Source of the DNA: Streptomyces sp. NBC_01439
Lineage (GTDB): Bacteria; Actinomycetota; Actinomycetes; Streptomycetales; Streptomycetaceae
Assembly: GCF_036227605.1 (NCBI RefSeq)
Contig: NZ_CP109487.1
Location: 7,315,501 to 7,379,500 of the forward strand
Direction: 5' to 3'
DNA length: 64,000 nt
This document shows, in pieces, positions 14,747 to 22,089 of this stretch. Each line of letters starts with the position of its first letter. Within the stretch, counting starts at the first letter, position 1. The notes below the pieces were generated by a model. It made no database searches. It was given only the letters and a program-made list of their open reading frames with translations, and was not told the origin of the DNA. Both the position numbers and the translations under genes were made by a program.

Positions 14747-14770
14747 TGGTGTCCGAGGGGGGACTTGAAC
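14747..14770. other. Right attachment core within tRNA-Leu
   Basis: The 24-bp copy at the 3' end of the tRNA, identical to 3384-3407. Integration left a complete tRNA gene here. Confidence 0.9.
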
Positions 14771-14834
14771 CCCCACGCCCGATAAAGGGCACTAGCACCT
14801 CAAGCTAGCGCGTCTGCCATTCCGCCACCCGGAC
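14747..14834 (-). tRNA. tRNA-Leu(GAG)
   Basis: The 88-nt gene includes an encoded CCA end. The acceptor arm GTCCGGG pairs with CTCGGAC. The anticodon stem CTAGC/GCTAG encloses TTGAGGT, giving anticodon GAG. There is a long variable arm (GCCC..GGGC) and the T-arm GGGGG-TTCAAGT-CCCCC. It serves as the element's attachment site. Confidence 0.95.
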
Positions 14835-14999
14835 AAGGTGTCTGTCTCGCGTCCCTCGCGGGCCGTTCCGACGTGGAAAACATTACCAAACATTCCGGGG
14901 TCCTCGATCACACCCCCCGGCGACCGAGGATCGCCCTTGGGGAGAGCGGCCCGGAGCGGGAGGATGGGGGTTCGGTACTGATCAGTGGGAGGAAGCAGC

Positions 15000-16325
15000 G
15001 TGAGCGAGTCGAGCACGGGCAGGACCGTCTCCGGCGAGGACGAGGTGGTCGACCTCTGCCGGGACCTCATCCGGATCGACACCAGCAACTACGGAGACCA
15101 CTCGGGCCCCGGGGAGCGCAAAGCGGCGGAATGGGTCGCCGAGAAGCTCGCCGAGGTCGGGCTGGAGCCGCAGATCTTCGAATCGCACAAGGGGCGCGCC
15201 TCGACCGTGGCGCGGATCGAGGGGGAGGACCCCTCGCGGCCGGCGCTGCTGATCCACGGGCACACCGACGTGGTTCCGGCCAACGCCGCCGACTGGACGT
15301 ACGACCCCTTCGCGGGCGAGATCGCCGACGGCTGCCTGTGGGGCCGGGGCGCCGTCGACATGAAGGACATGGACGCGATGACGCTGGCCGTCGTGCGCGA
15401 CCGGATGCGCAGCGGGCGCAAGCCCCCGCGGGACATCGTGCTGGCCTTCCTCGCAGACGAGGAGGCGGGCGGCATCTACGGGGCCCGGCACCTCGTCGAC
15501 AAGCACCCCGGCCTCTTCGAGGGCGTCACCGAGGCGATCGGCGAGGTCGGCGGCTTCTCGTTCACGGTCAACGAGAACCTGCGGCTCTACCTCGTGGAGA
15601 CCGCCCAGAAGGGCATGCACTGGATGCGGCTCACGGTGGAGGGCACCGCGGGCCACGGCTCGATGACCAACAGCGACAACGCCATCACGGAGCTGTGCGA
15701 GGCCGTGGGCCGACTCGGCCGCCACCAGTGGCCGGTGCGCGTGACCAAGACGGTGCGCAGCTTCCTGGACGAGCTCTCGGACGCGCTCGGGACACCCCTG
15801 GACCCGGACAACATGGACGCGACGCTCGCCAAGCTCGGCGGCATCGCCAAGATGGTCGGCGCGACGCTGCGCAACTCGGCCGCCCCGACGATGCTCGGCG
15901 CCGGCTACAAGGTCAACGTCATCCCCGGCCAGGCGACGGCCCACGTCGACGGCCGCTTCCTGCCGGGCTACGAGGACGAGTTCTTCGCCGACCTGGACCG
16001 GATCCTCGGCCCGCGCGTGAAGCGGGAGGACGTGCACGGCGACAAGGCGCTGGAGACGGACTTCGACGGCAAGTTGGTGGACGCCATGCAGGGCGCCCTG
16101 AAGGCCGAGGACCCGATCGCGCGGGCGGTCCCGTACATGCTCTCGGGCGGTACGGACGCCAAGTCCTTCGACGACCTCGGCATCCGCTGCTTCGGCTTCG
16201 CTCCGCTGCAGTTGCCGCCGGAGCTGGACTTCGCCGGGATGTTCCACGGTGTGGACGAGCGGGTGCCGGTCGACGGACTGAAGTTCGGTGTGCGGGTGCT
16301 CGACCGGTTCATCGACAACGCCTGA
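15000..16325 (+). CDS. M20 family zinc metallopeptidase
   Basis: 441 residues from GTG 15000, preceded by GGGAGGAAG. The metal ligands and catalytic residues of M20 enzymes are visible: IHGHTDVVP with the conserved HTD, GRGAVDMKD, and FLADEEAGG with the catalytic EE. GTAGHGSM marks the dimerisation-domain histidine and SGGTDAKSF comes near the end. Family members are cytoplasmic carboxypeptidases, dipeptidases or N-acyl amino-acid hydrolases; the substrate cannot be read from sequence. Confidence 0.9.
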   Translation: MSESSTGRTVSGEDEVVDLCRDLIRIDTSNYGDHSGPGERKAAEWVAEKLAEVGLEPQIFESHKGRASTVARIEGEDPSRPALLIHGHTDVVPANAADWTYDPFAGEIADGCLWGRGAVDMKDMDAMTLAVVRDRMRSGRKPPRDIVLAFLADEEAGGIYGARHLVDKHPGLFEGVTEAIGEVGGFSFTVNENLRLYLVETAQKGMHWMRLTVEGTAGHGSMTNSDNAITELCEAVGRLGRHQWPVRVTKTVRSFLDELSDALGTPLDPDNMDATLAKLGGIAKMVGATLRNSAAPTMLGAGYKVNVIPGQATAHVDGRFLPGYEDEFFADLDRILGPRVKREDVHGDKALETDFDGKLVDAMQGALKAEDPIARAVPYMLSGGTDAKSFDDLGIRCFGFAPLQLPPELDFAGMFHGVDERVPVDGLKFGVRVLDRFIDNA

Positions 16326-16454
16326 GATTCGAGAAGGTGTGCGCATTCCACTGAGAAGAGTGAATGCACTCATACGCTCGTAGCCCCGGTGAACCCTCCT
16401 CGTTACAGGTGTTGCGGTCCGCGGCTGGGACCGCATTGCCTACTAGGAGGAACA

Positions 16455-16688
16455 ATGATCAAGAAGGTTGTCGCCGCAGTGGCTGCCACCGGTGGCCTGG
16501 TTCTCGCGGGTGCGGGCCTGGCCCACGCCGATGCGGGTGCGCAGGGTGCGGCCATCGGCTCCCCCGGTGTCCTGTCCGGCAACGTCGTGCAGGTTCCCGT
16601 TCACATCCCCGTGAACGTCTGCGGCAACACGATCTCCGTGATCGGCCTGCTGAACCCGGCCTTCGGCAACACCTGCGTCAACGCCTGA
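16455..16688 (+). CDS. chpH: Short chaplin (ChpH-like) aerial-hyphae surface protein
   Basis: 77 residues from ATG 16455 after TAGGAGG. A signal peptide (MIKKVVAAVAATGGLVLAGAGLAHA) precedes a single chaplin domain of about 50 residues (SPGVLSGNVVQVPVHIPVNVCGNTISVIGLLNPAFGNTCVN). The two cysteines form the conserved disulfide. Short chaplins are secreted and assemble into amyloid fibrils that make aerial hyphae and spores hydrophobic. The pairing with a long chaplin downstream matches the chpH/chpC pair of S. coelicolor. Confidence 0.95.
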   Translation: MIKKVVAAVAATGGLVLAGAGLAHADAGAQGAAIGSPGVLSGNVVQVPVHIPVNVCGNTISVIGLLNPAFGNTCVNA

Positions 16689-16704
16689 CGCGTCTGAAGT
16701 CTTC

Positions 16705-16735
16705 GGCCCCGGAGCGCATCCCGCGCTCCGGGGCC
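16705..16735 (+). terminator. Terminator after the short chaplin gene
   Basis: A 13-bp perfect stem GGCCCCGGAGCGC / GCGCTCCGGGGCC with loop ATCCC. Confidence 0.85.
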
Positions 16736-16846
16736 ACCGGGCTTTCAGGCCCGAATTTCCTTCACTTCCGGCGCACCGGCGGGGGAGCCAGGTGGGCCGG
16801 GCCGTCGGACGACGGCCGAAACGCACACACCAGGGGACGAGTACAG

Positions 16847-17647
16847 ATGCGACGACCGGCACAGGTCACCAGGAAGACCCTGATCACGATGGCGGCGGCG
16901 GGGGGTGTCCTCGCGATGGGCGGGGGCTACGCACACGCGGACTCCGCCGCCTCGGGGCACGCCGCGAACTCTCCGGGCCTGCTGTCCGGGAACAACCTGC
17001 AGGCGCCCGTGGACGCGCCGGTGAACGCCTGCGGGAACACGATCACGGTGGTGGGAGCTCTCAACCCGGCCTTCGGGAACCACTGCGCCAACGGACCCGG
17101 CCACACCAAGCCGAAGCCCCCGAAGCCGCCGAAGCCGCACCACCCGGGCGACGACGAACCGTGCGACGACCACCCGGGCAACCCCGGGAACCCGGGCAAC
17201 CCGGGCAGCCCGGGTAACCCCGGTAACCCTGGGAACCCCGGTAACCCCGGTAACCCCGGTAACCCTGGGAACCCCGGTAACCCTGGTAACCCTGGTAACC
17301 CCGGCAACCCTGGTAACCCCGGGAACCCGGGCAACCCTGGTAACCCCGGGAACCCGGGCAACCCCGGCAACCCTGGTAACCCCGGGAACCCGGGCAACCC
17401 CGGCAACCCTGGTAACCCTGGTAACCCCGGGAACCCGGGCAACCCCGGCAACCCTGGTAACCCCGGGAACCCGGGCAACCCCGGTACCGGCACCCCCGTC
17501 ACGCACCCCGGGCCCGGAACCGGGAGCAACACCCCCGGTCTCGCCGCCACCGGGTCCGGTGACGTGCTCACCGCCGGGCTGCCGCTCGCGGGCGGCCTGC
17601 TGCTCGCCGGCACCGTGCTCTACCGGCGGGCCCGCAACGCCGCCTGA
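16847..17647 (+). CDS. chpC: Long chaplin with one chaplin domain, Gly-Asn-Pro stalk and sortase signal
   Basis: 266 residues from ATG 16847 after AGGGGA. In order: a signal peptide ending AHA; one chaplin domain ([41 protein letters not shown]); a lysine/proline linker ([14 protein letters not shown]); 34 Gly-X-Pro triplets, 33 of them GNP and one GSP; a second linker; the sortase signal LAATG; a transmembrane helix; and RRARNAA. Known long chaplins (ChpA-C) carry two chaplin domains before LAXTG. Here a collagen-like stalk replaces the second domain, so the symbol reflects position and anchor type rather than full architecture. It should be covalently attached to peptidoglycan. Confidence 0.85.
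   Translation: MRRPAQVTRKTLITMAAAGGVLAMGGGYAHADSAASGHAANSPGLLSGNNLQAPVDAPVNACGNTITVVGALNPAFGNHCANGPGHTKPKPPKPPKPHHPGDDEPCDDHPGNPGNPGNPGSPGNPGNPGNPGNPGNPGNPGNPGNPGNPGNPGNPGNPGNPGNPGNPGNPGNPGNPGNPGNPGNPGNPGNPGNPGNPGNPGNPGNPGNPGNPGTGTPVTHPGPGTGSNTPGLAATGSGDVLTAGLPLAGGLLLAGTVLYRRARNAA
17177..17482 (+). repeat. 34-unit 9-bp coding repeat (Gly-Asn-Pro)
   Basis: 306 nt in a continuous frame of GGN-AAC-CCN units with silent variation (GGC/GGT/GGG, CCC/CCG/CCT). Longer blocks of several units recur, which suggests expansion by slippage or unequal exchange. Confidence 0.95.
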
Positions 17648-17660
17648 CGGACGTTCACGG

Positions 17661-17686
17661 CGCGGGCCCCGTCCCCGGGGCCCGCG
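17661..17686. terminator. Terminator between long chaplin and DUF5703 gene
   Basis: A 10-bp stem CGCGGGCCCC / GGGGCCCGCG with a 6-nt loop, between convergent genes. Confidence 0.8.
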
Positions 17687-17875
17687 TCACCAGGTCGCGC
17701 GGACCTGACGGATGATCCGGCGGCGCAGTCGCACACGGCGGCTGCCGTCCCGGTACAGGCTCAGTCGGTCGAGTTCCCAGTTCCCGTACTCGGCATGGTC
17801 GGTCAACAGGCGGGTCGCCTCCTTGCGAGGTACACCGCGGGGCACGTACACGTCGACGAATTCGTATTCCGGCAT
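17687..17875 (-). CDS. DUF5703 family protein
   Basis: 62 residues from ATG 17875. The pattern EYEFVDVYVPRGVPRKEATRLLTDHAEYGNWELDRL followed by RRVRLRRRI is the whole DUF5703 domain, a short conserved actinobacterial protein of unknown function. It is basic at the C-terminus and has no signal peptide. It is divergent from the next gene with a 47-nt gap. Confidence 0.85.
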   Translation of the reverse strand: MPEYEFVDVYVPRGVPRKEATRLLTDHAEYGNWELDRLSLYRDGSRRVRLRRRIIRQVRATW

Positions 17876-17922
17876 CGCATCTATTGTGCGGGCAGAGCCC
17901 TGCTACGGATAGCGTCTGTCCT

Positions 17923-18573
17923 ATGTCTGATGCCGATCTGCCCACTGTTGCCGAGGTACGCGCCGCCGCCGAGGCGGTCAAGGCCGCGCTCGACCGTCAC
18001 CTCGCCGCGGTCGAGCACAGGATCGGGGACGAGGACCCGGACGTCTACGCCGCGTTCAACGAACTCGCCGCCGCGGCCGAGGTGTACGACGAACTCCTCT
18101 ACGACCGGTACGACGAGGTCACCCCCTTTGAGATCCCCACGCCCGAGGACGGTGTCCCGTACACCGGCCCCGCCGAGCCCGCCGCCTTCAGCGTGCTCAT
18201 CCGCCGCGACTACGCCGTGGTCGAACCGGCCCGGCTGATCGCCCAGGCCGAACGGGTCGCCGCGCACGACCGGGACGCCGAATTCGTGGGCGACGGCGGC
18301 AGCGCCGACGCGCTGGGCGTCCTCTTCGGGGAGTACGAGCCCGACGAGATCGCCTCCCGCTACAAGGACTTCGGGCTGGAGGAGGGTGACTCCACGCTCT
18401 GGATCGCGGCCTCGGAGGAGGTGGCGGAACCGGGGGAGTGGCTGGGCTCGCCCTTCGGGCACATCGACCCGCAGGACGTGCTGCACCGGTTCGACGTCAG
18501 CTCCGTCTTCGACGAGGAGGCCGACGAGTTCGACGAGGACGAGGCCGCGGAGCCGGGGCTGACCCCGGCCTGA
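17923..18573 (+). CDS. Conserved hypothetical acidic protein
   Basis: 216 residues from ATG 17923. A TAGCGT hexamer seven bases upstream and no ribosome-binding site suggest a leaderless message. The protein begins with a helical segment (VAEVRAAAEAVKAALDRHLAAVEHRI) and ends in an acidic tail (FDEEADEFDEDEAAEPG). The middle holds AFSVLIRRDYAVVEPARLIAQAERVAA. No catalytic motif was recognised. The type is conserved in Streptomyces next to chaplin genes, but the role is unknown. Confidence 0.75.
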   Translation: MSDADLPTVAEVRAAAEAVKAALDRHLAAVEHRIGDEDPDVYAAFNELAAAAEVYDELLYDRYDEVTPFEIPTPEDGVPYTGPAEPAAFSVLIRRDYAVVEPARLIAQAERVAAHDRDAEFVGDGGSADALGVLFGEYEPDEIASRYKDFGLEEGDSTLWIAASEEVAEPGEWLGSPFGHIDPQDVLHRFDVSSVFDEEADEFDEDEAAEPGLTPA

Positions 18574-18600
18574 CCCCCGGCCTTGACCCCCACCCCCGAT

Positions 18601-18634
18601 CCGTGGCCCCCGTCCTCCCGGGCGGGGGCCACGG
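18601..18634. terminator. Bidirectional terminator
   Basis: A perfect 12-bp stem CCGTGGCCCCCG / CGGGGGCCACGG with a 10-nt loop, between convergent genes ending at 18573 and 18640. Confidence 0.85.
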
Positions 18635-18639
18635 CCGGT

Positions 18640-21009
18640 TCACTGCGGCTGCTGCGCGCCCGCCGTCGCCAGGGCCGTCAGCAAGCCCGTCAGGCGCGTC
18701 GTACGCGGCTTCGCGGGCACCTCGGCCACTGCGTGCGGCAGCGCCTGGTCGACCCCGTGCACCACGGACAGGTGCCGCTCGCCCCGCCCGAACGCCGTGT
18801 AGACCCAGTCCCGCGACAGCGCCTGCGCCGCGTCACCTGGCAGTACGACGACCACCGCCGGCCAGCGCGTGCCCACGGCCTGGTGCGCCGTCACCGCCCA
18901 GCCGTGCCGCACCCGGGACTCGACGAGCTCCTTCGGCACGACGATCCGTGCGCCCGCCCGGTCCAGGTGCAGGCCCTCGGCGTCGGCCGACACCACCCGG
19001 GCCGCCAGCGCCCGTCCGGCCGACGGCACGTGGACGACCCGGTCACCGGGGTCGAAGCCGCCGAAGCGGCCCGGACCGGGGTTCAGGCGCTCCTTCAGGG
19101 CGGCGTTCAGCGCCCTGGTGCCCGCCGAGCCGCCGTGGCCTGGGGTGATCACCTGTACGTGGTCCGCCGGGATCCCGAAGGCCCGCGGCACCGATTCCGC
19201 CACCAGCTGCACGGCCCGGTGCACGGCTTCCCCGGCGTCCTTCACCGGAACGATGACGACCTCCTTGCCCGGGGCGTCCACCTGGTTGAGCTCCCCGATG
19301 CCGATCCCGGAGACGAGCTCGCCGAGGGGGCCCGGGTCGGGGGTGCGGGAGATCGACTGCGGGCAGGTACGGGCCGCCAGCACATCGGCGAACACCCGCC
19401 CGGCCCCGGCCGACCCGAGCACGCCGGGGTCCCCGGAGAGCACCAGCCGGGCCCCGTCCGGGACGGACTCCACCAGGGCGGCCGCGGTCTCCACGTCCAG
19501 CTGCGGCGCGTCCAGCACCACCAGCAGGTCCAGCGCGAACTGGCCGTCCGCGTCCCGCCCGGGCCCCTCGGCGCCGGACAGCAGCCCGGCCACGGTCACC
19601 GGGTCCGGGCCGCCGCCGGGGGCGTGCGCGGCCACGCAGACCCGTAGGCCCAGCTCCCGGGCCGCGACGGCCAGGGCGACCGGTTCGGCACGGGCGGCCT
19701 CGCCACCGGTGTGGGTGACCAGGCCGTGGCCCGCGACCGCGCGGATCAGCTCGGCGGCGGAGGGACTCGGCGCGGACCCGGCGGCCCGCTCCCAGTCCCC
19801 GGGGGCGTCGAAGGTGCCGGCGGCCAGCCGGGCCAGGCCGTCGGCCAGGCTCTCCTCGGCCATGGCGGCACCCTCCAGGCCCACGAGCAACCGAACGGGC
19901 TGCGCTGCGTCCTCGGCGTCTTCGGTGTCCTTGGCGTCCGCGCCGACCGGCGGCCCCAGGGGCTCGTGGAAGACCAGCACCGAGCCCTCGGCGATGGCCT
20001 GTTCCAGCGCCTCGGTCGGATCCGGTACGCCGTACTGGGTCAGGGCCTTCTCCAGCACCGGGGCCTCCAGGGCGGTGTGGCCCTTCAGCCCCGCCTGGGC
20101 CAGCAGCCAGCCCACCAGGACGGTCGTGCGGCGCTCGTCCCCGGGACCCGCTTCGGGGCCCAGCAGGGTCCGGGCGAAGCCGTCGGCCTGGGCCGGACGT
20201 ACGGCGGGGAGCGCCAGCAGCCGCCAGGGGTTCTCGGTGAGCTGCCCGGCGGCGTCCTCGCCCAGGGCCGCCGCGGCGCTGGCCGCCAGGGCCTCGGGGG
20301 CGCCACCGCGGGCCAGTACCGCCCGTACGCCCTCGACGCTGTCGGCGGAGGGCGCGGGCGCGGCCGCCACGGCCGGGGTGACGGGGCGCGGTGCCGGGGG
20401 CGCGGCGGGTGCCTTGCGGGGCGTGGCCGGGGCCTCGTCGAAGTACACGGCGGAGGGCTTCGCACCGCTCTCCACGGCCCGGACGGCGGCCAGCAGGTCG
20501 GCTGCCCTCCCGCTCAGCTTCGCACCGGCCTCGACGGGCGCCTCCCGCTCGGCCTTGCGTCGGGCGATCCGCTCCCGCTCGATCTTCTGGGCGGCCAGTT
20601 CGGCCTGGGCCTCGGAGAGCGCGGGCGTCACCTGGGCCTCGGCGGCCGGCTCGGCGGTGCCCTCGGGGTCGGCCCCGGGATCGGCGTCGGCCTCGGCTTC
20701 GGATCCGGCCGCGTCATCGGCTGCCGCAGGGGCGGTCTCCGGGCCGGTCCCGGCCTCGGGCCCTGCGGGGCTCTCCCCCACCCCGCCCCTTCCCGAAACC
20801 GAGGGCTCCGCCCCCGGGCCCCCGTCTTCGCCCGCGGCGACCCCGTCGTCCTCGGCACCGCCCGCATCCGCCTCGGACCCGGCGTCCGCCCGCCCGGGCT
20901 CGGGAGCGGCTTCGGGGGCCGCTTCCGGTTCGGCGGCTGCGGACGGGTCGGCCTCCGGGGCGGCCGGGTCCTCCGCGGCAGCGGTGTCGGCCTGAGGGTC
21001 CGTACTCAC
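18640..21009 (-). CDS. RecD-like helicase-fold protein with degenerate Walker motifs
   Basis: 789 residues from ATG 21009. Residues 1-130 are a low-complexity Ala/Glu/Pro region with Glu-rich repeats. A coiled-coil-like segment (AQAELAAQKIERERIARRKAEREAP) and a helix-hairpin-helix-like region (NPWRLLALPAVRPAQADGF) follow, then a RecD2-like helicase body. Where RecD2 has a Walker A lysine the sequence reads THTGGEAARAEP, and the Walker B DEAQ is DAPQ. The C-terminal motif VRHGWAVTAHQAVGTRWPAVVVVL matches the RecD UvrD-C motif. ATP hydrolysis therefore looks unlikely; a structural or regulatory role is more plausible. It overlaps the aldo/keto reductase stop by 4 nt. Confidence 0.7.
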   Translation of the reverse strand: MSTDPQADTAAAEDPAAPEADPSAAAEPEAAPEAAPEPGRADAGSEADAGGAEDDGVAAGEDGGPGAEPSVSGRGGVGESPAGPEAGTGPETAPAAADDAAGSEAEADADPGADPEGTAEPAAEAQVTPALSEAQAELAAQKIERERIARRKAEREAPVEAGAKLSGRAADLLAAVRAVESGAKPSAVYFDEAPATPRKAPAAPPAPRPVTPAVAAAPAPSADSVEGVRAVLARGGAPEALAASAAAALGEDAAGQLTENPWRLLALPAVRPAQADGFARTLLGPEAGPGDERRTTVLVGWLLAQAGLKGHTALEAPVLEKALTQYGVPDPTEALEQAIAEGSVLVFHEPLGPPVGADAKDTEDAEDAAQPVRLLVGLEGAAMAEESLADGLARLAAGTFDAPGDWERAAGSAPSPSAAELIRAVAGHGLVTHTGGEAARAEPVALAVAARELGLRVCVAAHAPGGGPDPVTVAGLLSGAEGPGRDADGQFALDLLVVLDAPQLDVETAAALVESVPDGARLVLSGDPGVLGSAGAGRVFADVLAARTCPQSISRTPDPGPLGELVSGIGIGELNQVDAPGKEVVIVPVKDAGEAVHRAVQLVAESVPRAFGIPADHVQVITPGHGGSAGTRALNAALKERLNPGPGRFGGFDPGDRVVHVPSAGRALAARVVSADAEGLHLDRAGARIVVPKELVESRVRHGWAVTAHQAVGTRWPAVVVVLPGDAAQALSRDWVYTAFGRGERHLSVVHGVDQALPHAVAEVPAKPRTTRLTGLLTALATAGAQQPQ
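20774..20801. repeat. 28-bp dispersed repeat, copy 1 (inside helicase-like CDS)
   Basis: Identical over 28 bases to 28869-28896. The block is C-rich with central CCACCCCGCCCCTTCCCGAA. This copy encodes part of the disordered N-terminal region. Confidence 0.85.
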
Positions 21010-21989
21010 AGCGTGCTCCAGTCCTGATCGGGGTAGCGGTGCACCGGAGCCGAAACATCGTCCAGCGCCCGGCAGATCTCCTCCGGAAGACTAAGGGCCT
21101 CCACCGACAGTGCCGCCCCGAGCTGCGCGGACGTCCGCGCGCCGACGATCGGCGCCACCACCCCCGGCCGGTCCCGGATCCACGCCAGGGCCACCTGGAG
21201 CGGGGTCACGGCCAGGCCCTGGGCCGCCGTCGCCACCGCGTCCACGATCCGCCCCGCCGCCTCGTCGAGGTACGGGTCCACCAGAGCGGCCAGCGCCTCC
21301 GAGGCGCCCCGGGAGTCGGCCGGGGTGCCGTCCCGGTACTTGCCCGTCAGCACCCCGCGGCCCAGCGGCGAGGAGGGCAGCAGGCCGATCCCGAGGTCCA
21401 GCGCGGCCGGCAGCACCTCGCGCTCGACCCCCCGCTGGAGCAGGGAGTACTCCATCTGCGTCGAGGCGATCCGGGTGCGCACCCCGGGGGCCGCGAGCTG
21501 CCAGGTCGCCGCCTTCGCCAGCTGCCAGCCGCAGAAGCCCGCCAGTCCCGCGTACCGGGCCCGGCCGCTGCTCACCGCCAGGTCCAGCGCCTGCAGGGTC
21601 TCCTCCAGCGGGGTCGCGGGGTCGAACGCGTGCACCTGCCACAGATCGACGTAGTCGGTGCCCAGCCGGTCCAGCGAGGCGTCGAGGGCGGCGAGCAGGT
21701 GCCCGCGCGAGCCGTCGAACCTGCGGTCCGGGTCAGGAACGCTGCCCGCCTTGGTCGCGATCACCAGGTCCCGGCGCGGGACGAGCCCGCCCACCAGCCG
21801 CCCGAGGAGGTACTCCGCCTCGCCGCCGCCGTAGGCGTCGGCGGTGTCGACGAGCGTTCCGCCCGCCTCCCAGAACGTCTTCACCTGCTCGGCGGCGGCG
21901 TCCTCACCGGTGTCGCGGCCCCAGGTGAGGGTGCCGAGGCCGATCCGGGAGACGCGCAGTCCGGTGCGGCCGAGATGCCTCTGCTCCAT
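21006..21989 (-). CDS. Aldo/keto reductase
   Basis: 327 residues, a full AKR barrel. The catalytic tetrad is visible: Asp in TADAYGGGEAEYLLG, Tyr in DAY, Lys in IATKAGS and His in LWQVHAFD. C-terminal LQVALAWIRDRPGVVAPIVGARTSAQL matches the NADPH-binding region. It reduces carbonyl compounds with NADPH; the substrate is unknown. It precedes the RecD-like gene with a 4-nt overlap, so the two are transcribed together. Confidence 0.9.
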   Translation of the reverse strand: MEQRHLGRTGLRVSRIGLGTLTWGRDTGEDAAAEQVKTFWEAGGTLVDTADAYGGGEAEYLLGRLVGGLVPRRDLVIATKAGSVPDPDRRFDGSRGHLLAALDASLDRLGTDYVDLWQVHAFDPATPLEETLQALDLAVSSGRARYAGLAGFCGWQLAKAATWQLAAPGVRTRIASTQMEYSLLQRGVEREVLPAALDLGIGLLPSSPLGRGVLTGKYRDGTPADSRGASEALAALVDPYLDEAAGRIVDAVATAAQGLAVTPLQVALAWIRDRPGVVAPIVGARTSAQLGAALSVEALSLPEEICRALDDVSAPVHRYPDQDWSTL

Positions 21990-22056
21990 GAGCGCTGAGA
22001 CTACTGGGGCGCTGACGCGGAGGACCTTGGCGCGCTACAGTCCCCGCACACCAACG

Positions 22057-22070
22057 TTACTGATCGGTAA
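22057..22070. promoter_or_regulatory. TetR-type operator candidate TTACTGATCGGTAA
   Basis: A near-perfect dyad (TTAC-N6-GTAA) 20 nt before the LLM oxidoreductase start; a related GGTAAACCGGTAA follows. It resembles palindromes bound by TetR-family repressors of lipid and redox genes. No TetR gene is in the window. Confidence 0.4.
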
Positions 22071-22089
22071 ACCGGTAAGGGGACGATAC

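Larger units (their letters stand above)
3384..14770. mobile_element. Integrated capsid-encoding phage-satellite-like element in tRNA-Leu(GAG)
   Basis: The unit is about 11.4 kb and is bounded by a perfect 24-bp direct repeat (3384-3407 and 14747-14770) equal to the 3' end of tRNA-Leu. The integrase gene lies next to the intact tRNA copy. Contents: XRE/Scr1 regulator with DUF6879 and DUF397-like genes, DUF3987 P-loop protein, Lsr2-BRCT protein, TerS-like protein, P22-type major capsid protein, scaffold, zinc-finger-like protein, excisionase, wHTH regulator and tyrosine integrase. There is no portal, large terminase, protease, connector, tail or lysis gene, which argues against an autonomous prophage. 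There is no FtsK-like transfer gene or Rep gene, which argues against an AICE of the pSAM2 or SLP1 type. A helper-dependent satellite fits best; a decayed prophage is the alternative, but no frameshifted or fragmentary phage genes were seen. Confidence 0.85.

Noticed and set aside
3384..14770. AICE (pSAM2/SLP1-type integrative conjugative element)
   Set aside because: No FtsK-like TraB/TraSA, spread, RepSA or Pra gene; phage capsid and scaffold genes are present instead.
17177..17482. Possible CRISPR or satellite array
   Set aside because: The 9-bp periodicity keeps one reading frame with silent third-base changes and no spacers, so it is a coding repeat.
16745..17613. Long minus-strand ORFs with Gly-Leu-Pro-Gly or Arg-Val repeats
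   Set aside because: Mirror images of the Gly-Asn-Pro repeat of the long chaplin; no start signals.
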